A stretch of DNA of 64,000 nucleotides from Oikopleura dioica (GCA_907165135.1 OU015566.1:3722501-3786500), one strand, 5' to 3'. Shown: positions 23,665-34,705, counted from the first letter of the stretch. Numbers and translations are program-made. Notes: generated by a model not told the origin, from the letters alone.

Positions 23665-23895
23665 AGCCTGGAAACATAAGAAGAAAGCCTAAGTCAGGGT
23701 CTAATAGAACTGAAATGAAAAGCCGCGCAGCGGCTTTCTGAAAAACGAAGCCACAAAGCGGCTTCGCTCATTTAGCCATTACATTCTATCGAAAATTCTG
23801 GCGAAGCCACTACGCGGCTTCGTTTTTGAAAAAGCCGCTGCGCGGCTTTTCATTTTAGTTCTTTCTGACCCTGTCTAAGGCTTTCTACACAGGTT
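23665..23895. mobile_element. MITE of the GCCGC-hairpin family, copy 3
   Basis: The right end GGCTTTCTACACAGG and the left end AAGAAAGCCTAAGTCAGGGT resemble those of copies 1 and 2. Internal palindromes include AAAGCCGCGCAGCGGCTTT and AAGCCGCTGCGCGGCTTTT, plus a CGAAGCCAC...GCGGCTTCG pair. Confidence 0.65.
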
Positions 23896-24446
23896 GTCCA
23901 GCCCTTTATCGTAAATTATACAGTAAAAAAGCCCTGTTTAGCCATTTCCGCTTCTGAGTTTATCCCCGGGTTTCCTGCCCCCCGAAACGCTTTCCTGTTT
24001 CATTTTCTTAATTGCGAGTAGATTTGGAACGCGGCCAAATCGCAGATGTTTCTGTCAATTTGGCGACACAATCGACAAATAAGCAACATGCAAAAAATTG
24101 ACATCTTTACGACCTTTTCATTCTAAATTTGCGCCGCTTCCTCTCTCACCGTCTGATTTTGCACGTGAGGGAGAATTTCAAAAACAATATTCTTTATTTC
24201 ATTAGAAAATTTATTTTTCCCTTTTTTGATAAAAAAGAATCGAAAATTTCCACTTGAAATTGAAAAGTGCTCTCGAAAAGAATTAAGGGGCTCCAATCAG
24301 GGACTTTTTGAAGCATACTCATGGTACTTGGCAAGAATTACAAGATTTGGTGAAAATCAACCTTTTTGAAGAAAAAAATGAAGTTCCAAATTGAGCAAAA
24401 GTAGAGCCCTTCCGATTTTCAAGGTTAGGGTTAGAGTGTTTATTGG

Positions 24447-24569
24447 CTTTTTGACGACATTTGGCAACATTCGGCGACATTCTTCGACATTCGGCGAAAT
24501 TTGGCGACATTTTGCGACATTCGGCGACATTTTGCGACATTTGGCAACATTCGGCGACATTTTGCGACA
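24447..24569. repeat. 12-bp minisatellite, about ten units
   Basis: Units of TTCGGCGACATT and close variants (TTTGGCAACATT, TTTTGCGACATT) follow one another without gaps. The open frames on both strands here are by-products of the 12-bp period and are not genes. Confidence 0.85.
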
Positions 24570-24814
24570 CAAAAAATGTCGTCTATTTTCAAAAATATCT
24601 ACAAATTTCATATTTACAAAAGAAATCCTCTGAATAACCCTCGGAAATCCCTTCTTTTTCACAGAAATGCGCAATAAAAATCTGATAAGGATCGAACCAC
24701 CATCTGTTCAACCCTTTTTTTCTCACCCAATATCACGGTCAAAATCAAGCTCCTCCAATCACCGCGCTCTCATCCCTTCTATTTTCGTCACTCACCCGCG
24801 ACGATCGATTTATT

Positions 24815-24859
24815 GTATAGTAATCACGCATTAATAAATATGGTAACAGGAATATTCCC
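24815..24859 (-). repeat. Split direct repeat B2 (outer end of the retroelement)
   Basis: A 45-bp sequence starting GTATAGTAATCACGCATTAA is repeated exactly at 25250-25294. It forms the outer, 3' (minus-strand) end of the retroelement. Confidence 0.85.
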
Positions 24860-24987
24860 GAGCACGCGCAATTACAATACTATGGAAGACTCTGGCCGTT
24901 TTGAGTCTAGGTTATGGCTTGGGTAGTATGTAAGCGTGTGCTCGTTTACCTACATACTAACGCTTATTCTAGGGACGGAGGGCGGGT

Positions 24988-25249
24988 GTCTTTGAGAGTT
25001 GATTAAATTCTCGGCTTTGCGAGTTTGGAGGCTCTCAAAGATTCTCTTAACTTTTTCCCTGTGAATATTATAGCCCTAGGCTATAATTTTCGGTTCTGGC
25101 TTGCGTGATTCTATGCAGCCGCTTAAGTGTCTCGCTCTCTTGCGCCTGTATCACCTCCCGTTTTGGAAATGGGTCACGGCACTGTCGGTTCTTTAGTTGC
25201 TAATCCGAGTCCACCGATGCTTGAAGCTGCTAATCCGAATCCTATATTC
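24988..25249 (-). repeat. Split direct repeat A2 (internal copy)
   Basis: This 262-bp sequence is repeated at 39550-39811 with no difference that I could see. It abuts B1 directly at 25249/25250. It contains a 21-bp palindrome at 25067-25087 (ATTATAGCC, CTA, GGCTATAAT). Confidence 0.88.
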
Positions 25250-25294
25250 GTATAGTAATCACGCATTAATAAATATGGTAACAGGAATATTCCC
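25250..25294 (-). repeat. Split direct repeat B1
   Basis: This is the second copy of the 45-bp repeat. It lies between the last gene of the element (the tyrosine recombinase) and A2. The A2/B1 junction is what a circular intermediate of the known YR-retroelement cycle would need to carry. Confidence 0.85.
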
Positions 25295-25344
25295 TCCCCT
25301 ACCATTTTTGTTATTCTCATCATTGCTAGGTCATTATGGCAATT

Positions 25345-26567
25345 TTATTTTGGAAATATTGGCAGTTTGAACGAAGGTTTTACCAGAGGCTTATTATTCC
25401 GTTTCGCTCTTCTGCTTCTTAGCTTCTTGAGCATCTTCCGGATCTTCGGAGTCTGATCCTGTCTTAGACTTATTTTAAATATATTTTCAGGCTTAATTCC
25501 TACCTGCTGTGTCTCAGGTTGTTCTTTGAGGCGCCTCTTAGCTGCTCGAGCCTCTGCAATTGATGCTGGGGCCCCGTTATCGGTGCATTCCAGCCAGCAT
25601 CGTTCGTAATAGTCTGGCATGACGCTTCCTGGTGCCCAGCGCATCGTGTGAGCCAGTGTGTTTTGGGCTTGGCCGGCCCTGCGGCCCTCCACGTAGAAGC
25701 TGACTCGGCCTGAGTGGGCTGATACCTAGATTTTGGCATAAAATATTTTTTTTTCGGTTAGCGTAGCTCTTACCTTTTTGTCGAGTCCTGCCTTTTCACT
25801 GTAGCGTCTCAGATAGTCGCCCGCGATGCTTGTTTTTCCTTCTAGAAGCGGAAACACTAAGCCTTAAGGTTTTTGATGCTTTGGGGTTTGCGTGGTGCTG
25901 TTGTACCTTTTGCTTTGTCACGTAGTTGGTGTCGAAGCTCTGTTGTGATGGGTGCTCCGTGTTCTATATCCATTGGAACGTTGAGCGTTTCCATTCGTTT
26001 GCAAAAAGGGTCTGTTTTGCTGCTTCTGATGTGGAAGCGCCAGTACTCCTTGCCATTTTCTTTGAGGATGCTTCTGTCCTCAATTCGGAGATTCAGAACT
26101 TCGCCCATTCGAGCCCCCGTGACGTAGGTGAAGAAGAAGGCCATCGCTGCTTCTCGAGGCTTGGGTTTTTTAGTTTCCATGAGCTCGTGCCAAAGCTTAA
26201 CTGCTTCCGATTCTTCCAGGACTTCTGCTTGCTGAAATTTGGGTTTTTTTTTTTGGTTTTTCCGTTCGCTTACCTTGGGGAATTGAAGCGATTCTTTGGC
26301 AGATTCTCTCGCTCTGTGTTCGCACCAGAGCTTTATTTGACGCTTTTCTTTCTGGCTAAGGGCCTTGTTTAGTTTTAGGGCCGCTACATCTTGGATGAGG
26401 GTTACCCCTTTGCCATAAGCGTAGGCTTTAAGCTGCGGTCTGACTAGAAGCCTGTCCAGGAAATGTTGGATGATATCTTCGTGGGAAGCTTCCTGGTAGT
26501 TGAAGCTTGCCAAAGCCTCGGCGATGTCCCAGAGTTCTTTGAGATTCTCGAGTTCCAGCCAGGTCAT
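25345..26567 (-). CDS. Tyrosine recombinase of the retroelement (gene F)
   Basis: Three exons (26567-25907, 25856-25774, 25725-25345) are joined by GTACAA...TTAG and GTAAGA...CTAG introns. Lengths of 661, 83 and 381 nt close the frame to about 374 codons. A further in-frame 45-nt GTAGG...ACAG intron may exist in the last exon. The catalytic set is complete across the splices: the first Arg in TGARMGEVLNLRIEDRS, a Lys in HIRSSKTDPF, the HxxR box as HSGR, the second His/Trp region as LAHTMRW, and the Tyr nucleophile in MPDYYE. It would integrate the circular DNA copy of the element in the nucleus without leaving target duplications. The start ATG follows a TTTCAG acceptor. The C-terminal tail is very basic. 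Confidence 0.88.
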
Positions 26568-26743
26568 TTCTGAAACTTCAGGGGTTAAGAAACTGCCACA
26601 ATTCTTAATATATTTTTTTTTTTAGGAATGGTGGGCTAATCCCTTTTACTGTTTAATTGAGGGGCAGTTTTTTTTTTAAAGGGTTTTTATAGAGTGGCTA
26701 TGGGGCAGTTTTATTTTGCGCTGGCTGTCTGAGGCTTGACGCT

Positions 26744-27985
26744 TTACTCGACGCCTCCTTGATCTTGAAATTTCTTGGGAGCGTCATTGTTGCTGCTGTT
26801 TCCTCCTCCGCGACCTCGTCCTCTGCCTCGTCCTCGGCCTCTGCCTCTGCCTCGGAAGCCTTTGTTTTTCTGGTCATCCGTATTATCAGTTTTTTGGCCG
26901 TTGTTGTGGTCTCCACGCGGCTTTTTGGCTGAGCCTGCATCTGAGAAACCGCCTCGGCGACCCCTTTTGCTGCCGGAGTCTTTTCCTGTGAGTCTCCAGT
27001 CTTCTGAGCCGTCCATCGCCGCTTGTAGCCATTTTTTGTGATGCGGTGTGGTCATGTTCATGTTTAGGGAGTGCTCGAAGTCCATTTGGGTGTTGGCGGT
27101 CATAAGGGCTGAGCATCGAAGGAGGGCTGTTCTCCGAGGCATGTCCGGGGTTTTGATCAGGAAATCCATGATGGCCGTTACCACTGGCTTTGCTCGCTTC
27201 TCAGGCCCCATAGCCGCTTTGTAGCGTCTTAGAAGCTCCATCAGCTCGTGCCCCTTGAACATTCGCTGCTTCTTCGCGTCTGTAATGAAGTGGCGGAATC
27301 GTCGGCCCATTTCGTCCAGGTTTTCACCTTCGCCTTGGTTAAGGTCAACCGCTCCGATCTGGGTCTAAAAGAATTCGTTTTTCTAGGATTCTCTTTTTGG
27401 TAGTTTTACCCTGTAGTAGGAAGTGATGCCTGTTGTTGGGCAGGTTTCCGAGTGAATTGCCGCTGTCTCGCCTTTCTTATGAGTCAGGTCGGAGATTTCC
27501 GCTTCCCGAATCTTGATCGCCTTGAGCATGGTGGACTTCGCTGCGTAGCGCTCCATTTTCTTGACGCTTAGTTTTTCGAGTGCCTCCGCTATTTCTTTAG
27601 GGTTGTTGGCATCGTAGAACTTGTTGTCCTCGGCAGATCGCTTTCTTGCATTTGGCTCTGCTTCCTTGATTTCGATGCTTTTTTGGCGATTTTCGGCGAG
27701 AGTCTTCATTTCGGCCTAAAAATCATCTTTTTGACGACTTAAGGTTAGTGGCTAGGATCTTACGATGAGTTCGTCCGTCATAGAATCGTGGAAGACGAGG
27801 TCGTTGCGTATGTCGTCGATTTCGAGTCTTAGCCGCTTTATCTCTTCCGAAGCTTCGGGGGATTCTTGGTCGGCTTCGTAGTCGGCCTGCGTGATGGCTA
27901 TCCGCGTAGCTCGTGTTCTTGAATCATGCTGCGTGGACGTAAAGTGCTCCTTCAACATTGACAACACATTATGATGGTCGCCCAT
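26744..27985 (-). CDS. RGG-box protein of the retroelement (gene E)
   Basis: Three exons (27985-27764, 27715-27410, 27364-26744) are separated by 48- and 45-nt GT-AG introns. Lengths of 222, 306 and 621 nt are all multiples of three, giving 382 residues. The ATG follows a pyrimidine-rich CAG acceptor some 22 nt upstream. The N-terminal half is helical and charged. The region from residue 180 on contains a small cysteine- and methionine-bearing domain (LLRCSALMTANTQMDFEHS). The C-terminus is a disordered Gly/Arg tract (RGRGRGRGRGRGRGGG), typical of RNA-binding RGG boxes. A Gag- or nucleocapsid-like role is inferred from composition, but its position after the RT gene is unusual for Gag. No zinc knuckle is visible. 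Confidence 0.75.
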
Positions 27986-28086
27986 ATTGGCAGGTTGATG
28001 CGGCAATCTGAAGAAAGGGTTCGAGTCAGCTGGGTTATAAAATTGGGGCTGCGATTTTGTGTGATGCAAGATAGAAAATATAGTTC

Positions 28087-30612
28087 TCAAAGAGCTGCTA
28101 ATTTAGAGTCTATTGCAGATAATTTTTATGGTGGATATATTCGATGCTATTTTCCAGTAACCAGCTTCTGTCTTTATTTTCGAAGGCGTGAGGATAGAGT
28201 CTGCTGGAATGTCGAAGATTCTTAGGCCTCTAAGCCTTGCTTCAGCGACAACCGGTGTTTCCGCCTCATAGATGGTGATAACAAGCGCCCATGGAGTTGG
28301 GATCTCCAGGAGTCTTTTGAAGAATTTGTATGCTATAACTTGTGGTGGGAAAGCATAAAGGACTCTTCCAATCAATTTATATATTGGGAAGCTTAAAAAG
28401 TCAGCGCCCAACGCGTGTGCGGATTCTCTGCGTGCAATGAAGTCTTCGCATCTCTTGTTAATTTCCTGAAAAGTTGGCCGCTTTATTTTTGAACTGGTGC
28501 TTTTGCTCGATGCTTACCGTTGCTGCCACGTCGACATCCAGCGTCTTTGAGAGATGAGATTGCAGATATGCGAAGCCGTTGTTCGTCAGCCGCTGTTCTC
28601 TCGAATCGATGATTCTGGAAGGCGCGTCTGCCAGCTGCTTTTTTGTGGAAACCCAGTCGACCTTCATATCAATATTGAATCTCTGGGCGACTTCCCAGAT
28701 TCTGACTAAGATGCTGTTCATTTCGAGGTCTTTGCTTCCCACCATGATGCCTTGTACGACCGAGTCGTTGTCGCAGAGGCAGAGGATTCGCTTGTTTTCT
28801 AGCTTCGGTCCGTACCATTCTACGACATAAAGGATAGCCATGGCCTCTTTTATGCAGATGTGGCTGTCTGCTATTTCTTCGTCCCATGCAAATTTTTCTT
28901 CCAAATTCCATTGTTCTATAACGATTGCTCCCGCGTGCATAGATGCATCTGTATAGATAATAATGCCTGATTCTTGACGGTTATGCTGCGTCCAGATTCT
29001 CGAAAGTCCATTCTCTTCAAGTTTCCTCCACTTGGCCCACTCGCTTCTGACCTGATCTGTAAGCTTCGTGAATTCTTGATCTTTGTGCATGGCCTGGGTT
29101 ATTAGGAGCGTCGTTTGGCGGATTAGAAGCCTCATGTTGGAGAAGACTTCTGCCATGCTTGCCATGGTGCCTCTGATTCTTTCTAGCAGCTTGGTTTCCA
29201 CTTGCTGCTTTTCTAGGGCTTCTTGCATGAGGTTTATCAGGGCGTTCCAGCGTTGAGGAGGTATTTCTACCGTTTCTTTGACTGTATCCAGAATGAAGCC
29301 TAGGAATTCGATTCTTTGCGTCGGTTTGAATGTGCTTTTCTCGATGTTCACATAGCCGCCAAGGGAGATCAGAGTAGCTGCTGTCGCCCAGACTTCTTTG
29401 CAGATTTTTGTACCGTCTAGAAGCTGTCTTCTTTCCTCGTCTGATGCTGGTGACACAATCAAGAGGCGATCATCGAGGTAGAGCGTGATTTTTACCCCAT
29501 TTTTTCTCAGAAAATTGACGCCACAGAGGTTCATGAGCTGGTAGATGCCTGGAGCGGCTGGTATTCCGAACGCCAAGATGTTATTCATGAATCTTTGGCC
29601 TCCCCATTCGAAGCAGGCCATTTTGCGGCTTTCTTCTGAGATCGGCAGCTGATGAAAACCTAAATTTTTCAGTTTTTTTTTTTGTGGCAAAAAATTTCTC
29701 GCCTTTTTTATCATCAAACTTGAACAGCAAGTCGCCTCTGTTGAGCATCTGAATCGCTGTGCCTACTGCATCTAATTTGCAGGGGAAGGTAAACAATTGA
29801 AGTGGTTTGAGGATTCCTCCGTTGAGGCAGACTCTTGTTTCCTTTCCGGGCTTGTCCACTAGAATGAAGCCTGATTGCAGCCAGCAGTTTTTCGATGCTT
29901 CTGGAAGCCTTGAGATTGAGCCCATCTTGCACCAGGTGAGGATTTGGTCGATGATTTCTTCGTTTCTAGACAGGACCGCTTCTTGGCTCGCTACGGTAAG
30001 ACTCTTGAATCTTTTCCCGATTTTCTCGTAGGGCTTTGGAACGAATTTTGTGATGCGCAGGCGGCCGTTTTTCCAAGTTTTGTGGTTGCCTCCGAGCTTC
30101 TTGAGGGTTTCTGAGTTTGCGTGATGTCGTTTCCAGCGCGTAACCAGCATCTTTTTCTTGAATTTTTCTGGCTGCTTGTGCGAGATTGGCTTGAGGTTAT
30201 AAAATAGATCGGCCCCGTTCATGACGAAGTGGTAGATGAGAGGCTTGATTTTTTCTGGCATCTGATGAATCAGGGTTCTCCAGTTGTCTTTATTGTGTGT
30301 CCAAATGCCGGCGATGAAGTCCGATTCTTTTTTGAAGAAGAGTGAGCTCCAGTCTGGCTTCTCGCGGCCTTCTAAGACTGCAACGACTCTTTCTAGCAGC
30401 TTTGATTCATAGATTTTCCATTCTTGCAGTGAGTTTGGGCCTTTAACGTGTGATTCTTTTAATGTGACAGGTGTGATGAGGCTAGTTTTCAATGGCTCGA
30501 ACGCGCCTTTATTAGCTAGAGCCGTCATTTGCGACTCGATGCTCGCCCAAGTCGTCGCCTTCTTCGGTTTCTTCTCTTTTTCGCTTTCCTCCTTGTCTCC
30601 AGGCGCCTGCAT
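28087..30612 (-). CDS. Reverse transcriptase-RNase H of the retroelement (gene D)
   Basis: Exons 30612-29703, 29659-28518 and 28465 to about 28,087 join to roughly 800 codons. The first intron splits the RT palm and has GC-AG ends (GCGAG...TTTAG, 43 nt). The second is GTAAGC...TCAG (52 nt). The N-terminal 230 residues are basic and unassigned. The RT fingers and palm follow with LVDKPGKETRVCLNGG, LFKFDDK, GFHQLPI, the FGIPAAPG turn and the catalytic YLDD. RNase H shows IIIYTDAS, a KEAMAIL glutamate, LCDND and the ADAPSR end motif. This arrangement is that of DIRS-type elements. The ATG overlaps the upstream gene C by 101 nt in another frame. It copies the element RNA into DNA. The 3' end may use one more intron near 28,140. 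Confidence 0.88.
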
Positions 30613-31983
30613 GGTCGTAGTTTTTAGGAATAGGGATTCGCCAAAACAGCTTTTCGTAAGTCGTGCCGCTCAGTGACGCTGGATTCTCTAAGCCTCTTTC
30701 GATTCTGTCGTCGATTCCACTTAGATTGAGGATCTTGTATTCGGCCTCCGGGATGTTTTGGCGGTTTGGCCAGATTCTTCGTAATGATAAGATTGCGTCC
30801 CAGGCTGTAAACTCCGGGTTACAATCCACATTTGCCAAGAAATCCTTAAGAATGATGCTGATTGGGTTAGCTTCACCCAGTAGGGAGTTCAAATGCGTCC
30901 AGGCCGATCTTGCCGCGCTTGAAAGGAGTCTCGGGAAGATGCAGCGGGTATTCGTGATTTGGAAAAGGATTTCTCCAAAGATTGCGTTCGCAATGGCTGC
31001 AGCCATCTGTCTTTCGTTTGAGAAGGAGGCACTTCTTTCCTCCACCCTTCTGTTCAGGACTTGTTTGAATCTTAGGTTCCAGATGTGGGAGTAGATAATG
31101 AATCTGACTGACGCTTTAGAGTTCGAGGCTGCTAGTTTCTCGCATTTGGCCACGGCCATTTTCAGGATAGCTTCTGCTGGGTGGCCCCAGAGCCTTCCTA
31201 TTATCCAGAAGATGGCTTCTTCTAGCTTCTGAAGATCTTCTCCGCTTATTGAGTCTTGTTCAGTAGGCGCCATCGTAGTTGCCCAAAACACCAGCTCTTT
31301 GGACCGGAAGATTTCCGAATTGTGGACTTGCTTCATCAGATTCTCCACTAGCGGTCTTACTTTCCCTTCGATTGTGTTCTGAATCGCTTCTACTTCTATT
31401 TTATTAGTAGATGCTATGCGTCTGTTGATGTTGATTGACGTGCTGTGGAGCAGTGTTGCAATAGCTTGGAAAGCCTCTGTGGATTCGGCTGCTTCTGTTT
31501 CCTCTTCTTCCATTTGTCTGAGGATTTTTTTTACCGCGTTTGGAGCTTCTTGGGATTCTGAGAATATTTTCAGCGCTTCTTTGACGAGGTTCGTCATTTT
31601 TGCCTCTACCGTTTCTCCATAGCAAGCGACTCTTTTAGGAGGCACCGCTGCGTTCGTGTTGAGGCTATTTTGGATATCCCAGATTAGGGCTTTTAAAATT
31701 TCCAATTGAAGAGTTGTTCTTGCTTCATGAGCGGTTGGAAGGGTGGCTGGTATTTCGGGGACTTCCTCTGCTGCTTCCTCATCCGATTCTGCTGAGATGC
31801 TCTCCGAGAGGGATTCCTCTTTTTAAGGATAAGAAGCTTTGCACCATAAATTTAGATTCTATGTGAAAATGTGGACTTACTTCCAGGTTAAAGCTTCGAC
31901 TCTAAGTGATTAATTCAAAAAATAGAATCAGTCCTGATCTCAATGACCTCTTTTTTTTTTTGGCTACTGAAGCTTCCGTGCAT
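30512..31983 (-). CDS. Unknown retroelement protein overlapping the RT gene (gene C)
   Basis: The main exon (about 31,815-30,512) is open for roughly 434 codons. It starts in an acidic segment (ESLSESISAESDEEAAEEVP) and continues as a helical protein with hydrophobic heptads. It ends in a basic and acidic tail (GKRKREETEEGDD) that overlaps the first 101 nt of the RT frame. No ATG exists at its beginning. A plausible 5' part is a small exon with ATG at 31983, preceded by a GGATTAG acceptor and joined through two short GT-AG introns. I do not recognise the fold. In DIRS-type elements the ORF before the RT is often Gag-like, so a capsid role is possible but not shown. Confidence 0.6.
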
Positions 31984-32362
31984 CAAAAGCTAATCCAAAA
32001 CTTTATATCTATCCTTCTCCTGAGGCTGAAGGCATCTGTGAATCTTTTGGGGGGACTTCGCATGATCCAGACTCGAGTTTCATTTGCCCTTCTAAACTTT
32101 TGTCTTTGAGTCTCTTTTTTTTTGACTCTTGTATTCTTAAAAGGTATTTCTTTTTGAGACTTAGTGCTACATTTCTTTTGCCAGTAAAGAGTCGAATGTC
32201 TTCTATTGAGACTTGCTTATTTATTTTAGCACAGTTGGCTATTTGCCTAAGTAAAAGTTTTTTCCGTTAAAAAATTTGAAGATACAGATGATTAATAAGA
32301 GGCTTTTCCTATGATGAACAACTTTTCGTTGTTTTTGAATCTTCTTGCTTCTTTTGGCAGCA
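31984..32362 (-). other. Spacer between retroelement genes B and C
   Basis: This is AT-rich DNA with no long open frame. It probably contains the promoter, leader or intron of gene C and the 3' end of gene B. A short coding-like ATG segment (about 32,070-32,010, MKLESGSCEVPPKDSQ) exists but could not be joined to a neighbour. Confidence 0.4.
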
Positions 32363-34478
32363 TCAGTAGGTCGGGGCAGCTTCGATGTTGATGGCAGGGA
32401 TGCTGATTTTGAGGTCGTTGAGGCATCGGACGAACATTTGTCTGATGAATTTGACGAGTTTGCCGCCGACTATCTTCATTGTGAAGCAGATGAGGATGTC
32501 CAGACGCTTTGGGTTGATGAAGCCGGCTTCTAAAGGCAGATTTGTTAATTTATGTTTTCATTGGTTCTAACTTACGGTAAGCTTCTTGGAATCTTTTCTT
32601 GATGCCACGGTAATCCATCCATTCGAAGATGTAGTGCATGACGCGGATTTCCTTGCTTCGGATGAGGCTGGATGCTTTGAAGGGCGGCTCGTCCTTGATT
32701 GTCCAACCACTGCGGCTGTGGTACTTTGCGAGTGATCGGCCCTCCTGCTGCGAGCTGATGAGCTTCTCGTGGCTGAGGCTGCTGTACCAGGCTTCTTTGA
32801 TCGCTTCTCGTTCAGCGTAGGAGAGACCATTTTCTTTCGGGGCGCCCAGGGCTTCTCTGACGCTATCCTTGCTCATGAGCTTGGCTTTTTTAAAAGGTCA
32901 CTTTTTGGTTTCTATTTTTAAAAGGTTTTTTTTTTTAGATTATTTTTATTTCTGCTTCAAAGTGACCCTTTCCTTGGCTTTTGGTCAGGAAGTAGTGATT
33001 CCCGGGTCGGCCCGTGTCTGCCACGTCGTAGATGCTGATGCGAGGCTTGAGGAGCGGCTTCTCTTCCTTCTGGGCTTCTTTTAGCTGCTTTTCGCGTTCT
33101 TCTTTCTCCTTCTGCTGGAAGTACTGCTGGCGGATCCTGGTGTTTTCTTCCACTTGACGCTGAGCCGCAGCTTTGGCCTCTTTCTTTCGTTGTTGTCGAG
33201 CCAGTTCTTCTTGCTCCTTCTGCTGCTGTTCTTGGCGCTTTCGAGCTTCTTCCTCCTTCTTTCGCTCTTCCAACTTCCGCTGGCGCTCAAGCTCCTGCTG
33301 CTTTTGTCTTTCTTCCTCTTCTTGACGTTCCATCTCCATCTGGCGCTCACGTTCCTGCTGCTTTCGCTGCTTTTCTCGCTCCTCTGTCTGTGAGGAGGCT
33401 TCCGCTTGTTGGAGAAGCTCTTCGGTGAGGCCACTTCGGCGGCTGAGCTGGTGTCTTCGTCTTCGCTCCATCATCTTGGCTCTGAAGCTTGTTGTAGTTG
33501 GCTGCTTTGGCGGATCTGCGGCTGCGGGTTCGCTGAAGCCTTCTAGCTGTGGCTCTTCCGCTGCTGAGAAGAATTCTTCCTCGAGGATTTCTTCTTTTTC
33601 TTCGTCATCGCCGCTGGCTCGTCTGAGTTTGCTTGGGTCGATCTTGACGGGCGGGTTGAACTGGCCTGGGTCTTTATAGAGGATTTTAAAGCCGTTTTAA
33701 TTCTAGAGAAACTTCACTTTTCGTTTTTATTTGGCTATAAGAATCCTTTCCTGACTGCGCGTTGAAAGAATCTTCATCGTCGCTGTCGTTTTCTGCGCTG
33801 TCCGTGGCTGCGACGACGTCGACGGCTGCGCTGGCTTCACTTTCAGGCTGCTGAGGCTCAGGTTCAGGCGCTTCCGGCGGTTCTTCCAGCTGCTGAGACT
33901 CTTTTTTCAAGGATTATAATGTTTGCTTTAAGACTATTTGAGGCTTAGCGATTCTGCTGACTTTTTAAATCCTTTCCTTGTTCTGTTTGGACTTCCTGAT
34001 GCTTGAGCTCTGCTGCTGGAGGGTCCAAAGTCTGAGTTGAAGCATCTTCTGGAAGCTCGAGGAAGAACTTCAGTGCGTAGGAAGCTGCTTTCGTTTCTTC
34101 CCAGCCTTTCTCTCGGATCATCTTCGCCTTGACTTCGCTCCTCATGTCCCTTCGCTCATCCTTTGAAGGGACTCTGTCTTTCTTGAATCTGAAGCCAGTC
34201 TTTGCCTTGAGATCGGCGATTCGTTCCCAGTAGACTGGCTCGGCCGCTTCGTCGAAGTTCTCGCCTTCTTCCAGGTATGCGAGGCAGACGATCCAAGGGA
34301 TGTCGATGTGCGCTTTGGTGACGTTCAGGCAGGAGTAGAAGAGGCTGGGGACTGAGAGATGCTTGTGTTCTTCTTCCAAGTCTCCGTACTCGTCCCGGAC
34401 GAGTTTTGAGAGGATTTTGGATGCTTTCTCCATCGCTTCCATATGCTTCTTGAGAGTGAGCTTCATGTCCTTGTCCAT
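32363..34478 (-). CDS. Coiled-coil protein of the retroelement, five exons (gene B)
   Basis: Exons 34478-33962, 33900-33718, 33671-32967, 32884-32576 and 32529-32363 are separated by 46-82 nt GT-AG introns, all in phase 1. Lengths of 517, 183, 705, 309 and 167 nt sum to 1881, exactly 627 codons with a single terminal TGA, which is strong evidence for the model. The first exon encodes a helical domain with SLFYSCLNVTKAHIDIPWIV. The second is Pro/Glu-rich and acidic. The third is a long Gln/Glu/Arg/Lys-rich coiled coil of about 110 residues (repeats like ERQKQQELERQRKLEERK). The fourth and fifth encode a mixed C-terminal domain (VMHYIFEWMDYRGIKKRF). No known family is recognised. A structural role in a particle is only an inference. 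Confidence 0.75.
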
Positions 34479-34522
34479 GAGGCCTTTTAAATGAGTTTAA
34501 AAGTGATCTTATGATCTTCATT

Positions 34523-34705
34523 TCAGATTATTAAGGGTTTCTTTTTAAACTCTTTTCCTTTGATCAAGGTTTCAGTAACCTCTAGAAACTTCTGGGCCAC
34601 TTTCGCTCGGTGCCTCTGGAAGATGGCATTGCCTTTCTCTTTCTTTTTCTCTTGCTTGAGGATGGGCTTGGGCATCTGCTGCTTGTTGCTGCTTTTGCTG
34701 CTCAT
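34523..34705 (-). CDS. Small basic ORF upstream of retroelement gene B
   Basis: The 60-codon frame opens at ATG 34705, 11 nt after a TTTCTAG acceptor, and is strongly basic (MSSKSSNKQQMPKPILKQEK). It may be a separate small protein or the first exon of gene B. Joining it in frame would need a non-GT donor, so the relation is left open. Confidence 0.45.
   Translation of the reverse strand: MSSKSSNKQQMPKPILKQEKKKEKGNAIFQRHRAKVAQKFLEVTETLIKGKEFKKKPLII

Noticed and set aside
20763-23895. Regularly occurring GC-rich palindromes looked at first like a CRISPR array or rho-independent terminators.
   Set aside because: Spacing is irregular, palindromes differ from each other, they are nested in elements with inverted ends, and the surrounding genes are eukaryotic.
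24319-24674. Open frames on both strands with repeats such as MSPNVAECR.
   Set aside because: They are by-products of the 12-bp minisatellite and have no splice or start context.
33154-33393. Leu-rich membrane-like open frame on the plus strand.
   Set aside because: It is the antisense reading of the Gln/Glu/Arg coiled coil of gene B.
33686-34705. A series of A*-AG or GA-AG introns with GGAAAG at the exon end between the exons of retroelement gene B.
   Set aside because: Canonical GT-AG alternatives (GTCAGC...AAAAAAG, GTGAAG...ATAAAG) restore the frame equally well for the internal junctions, so non-canonical splicing is not needed there. The small upstream ORF remains open.
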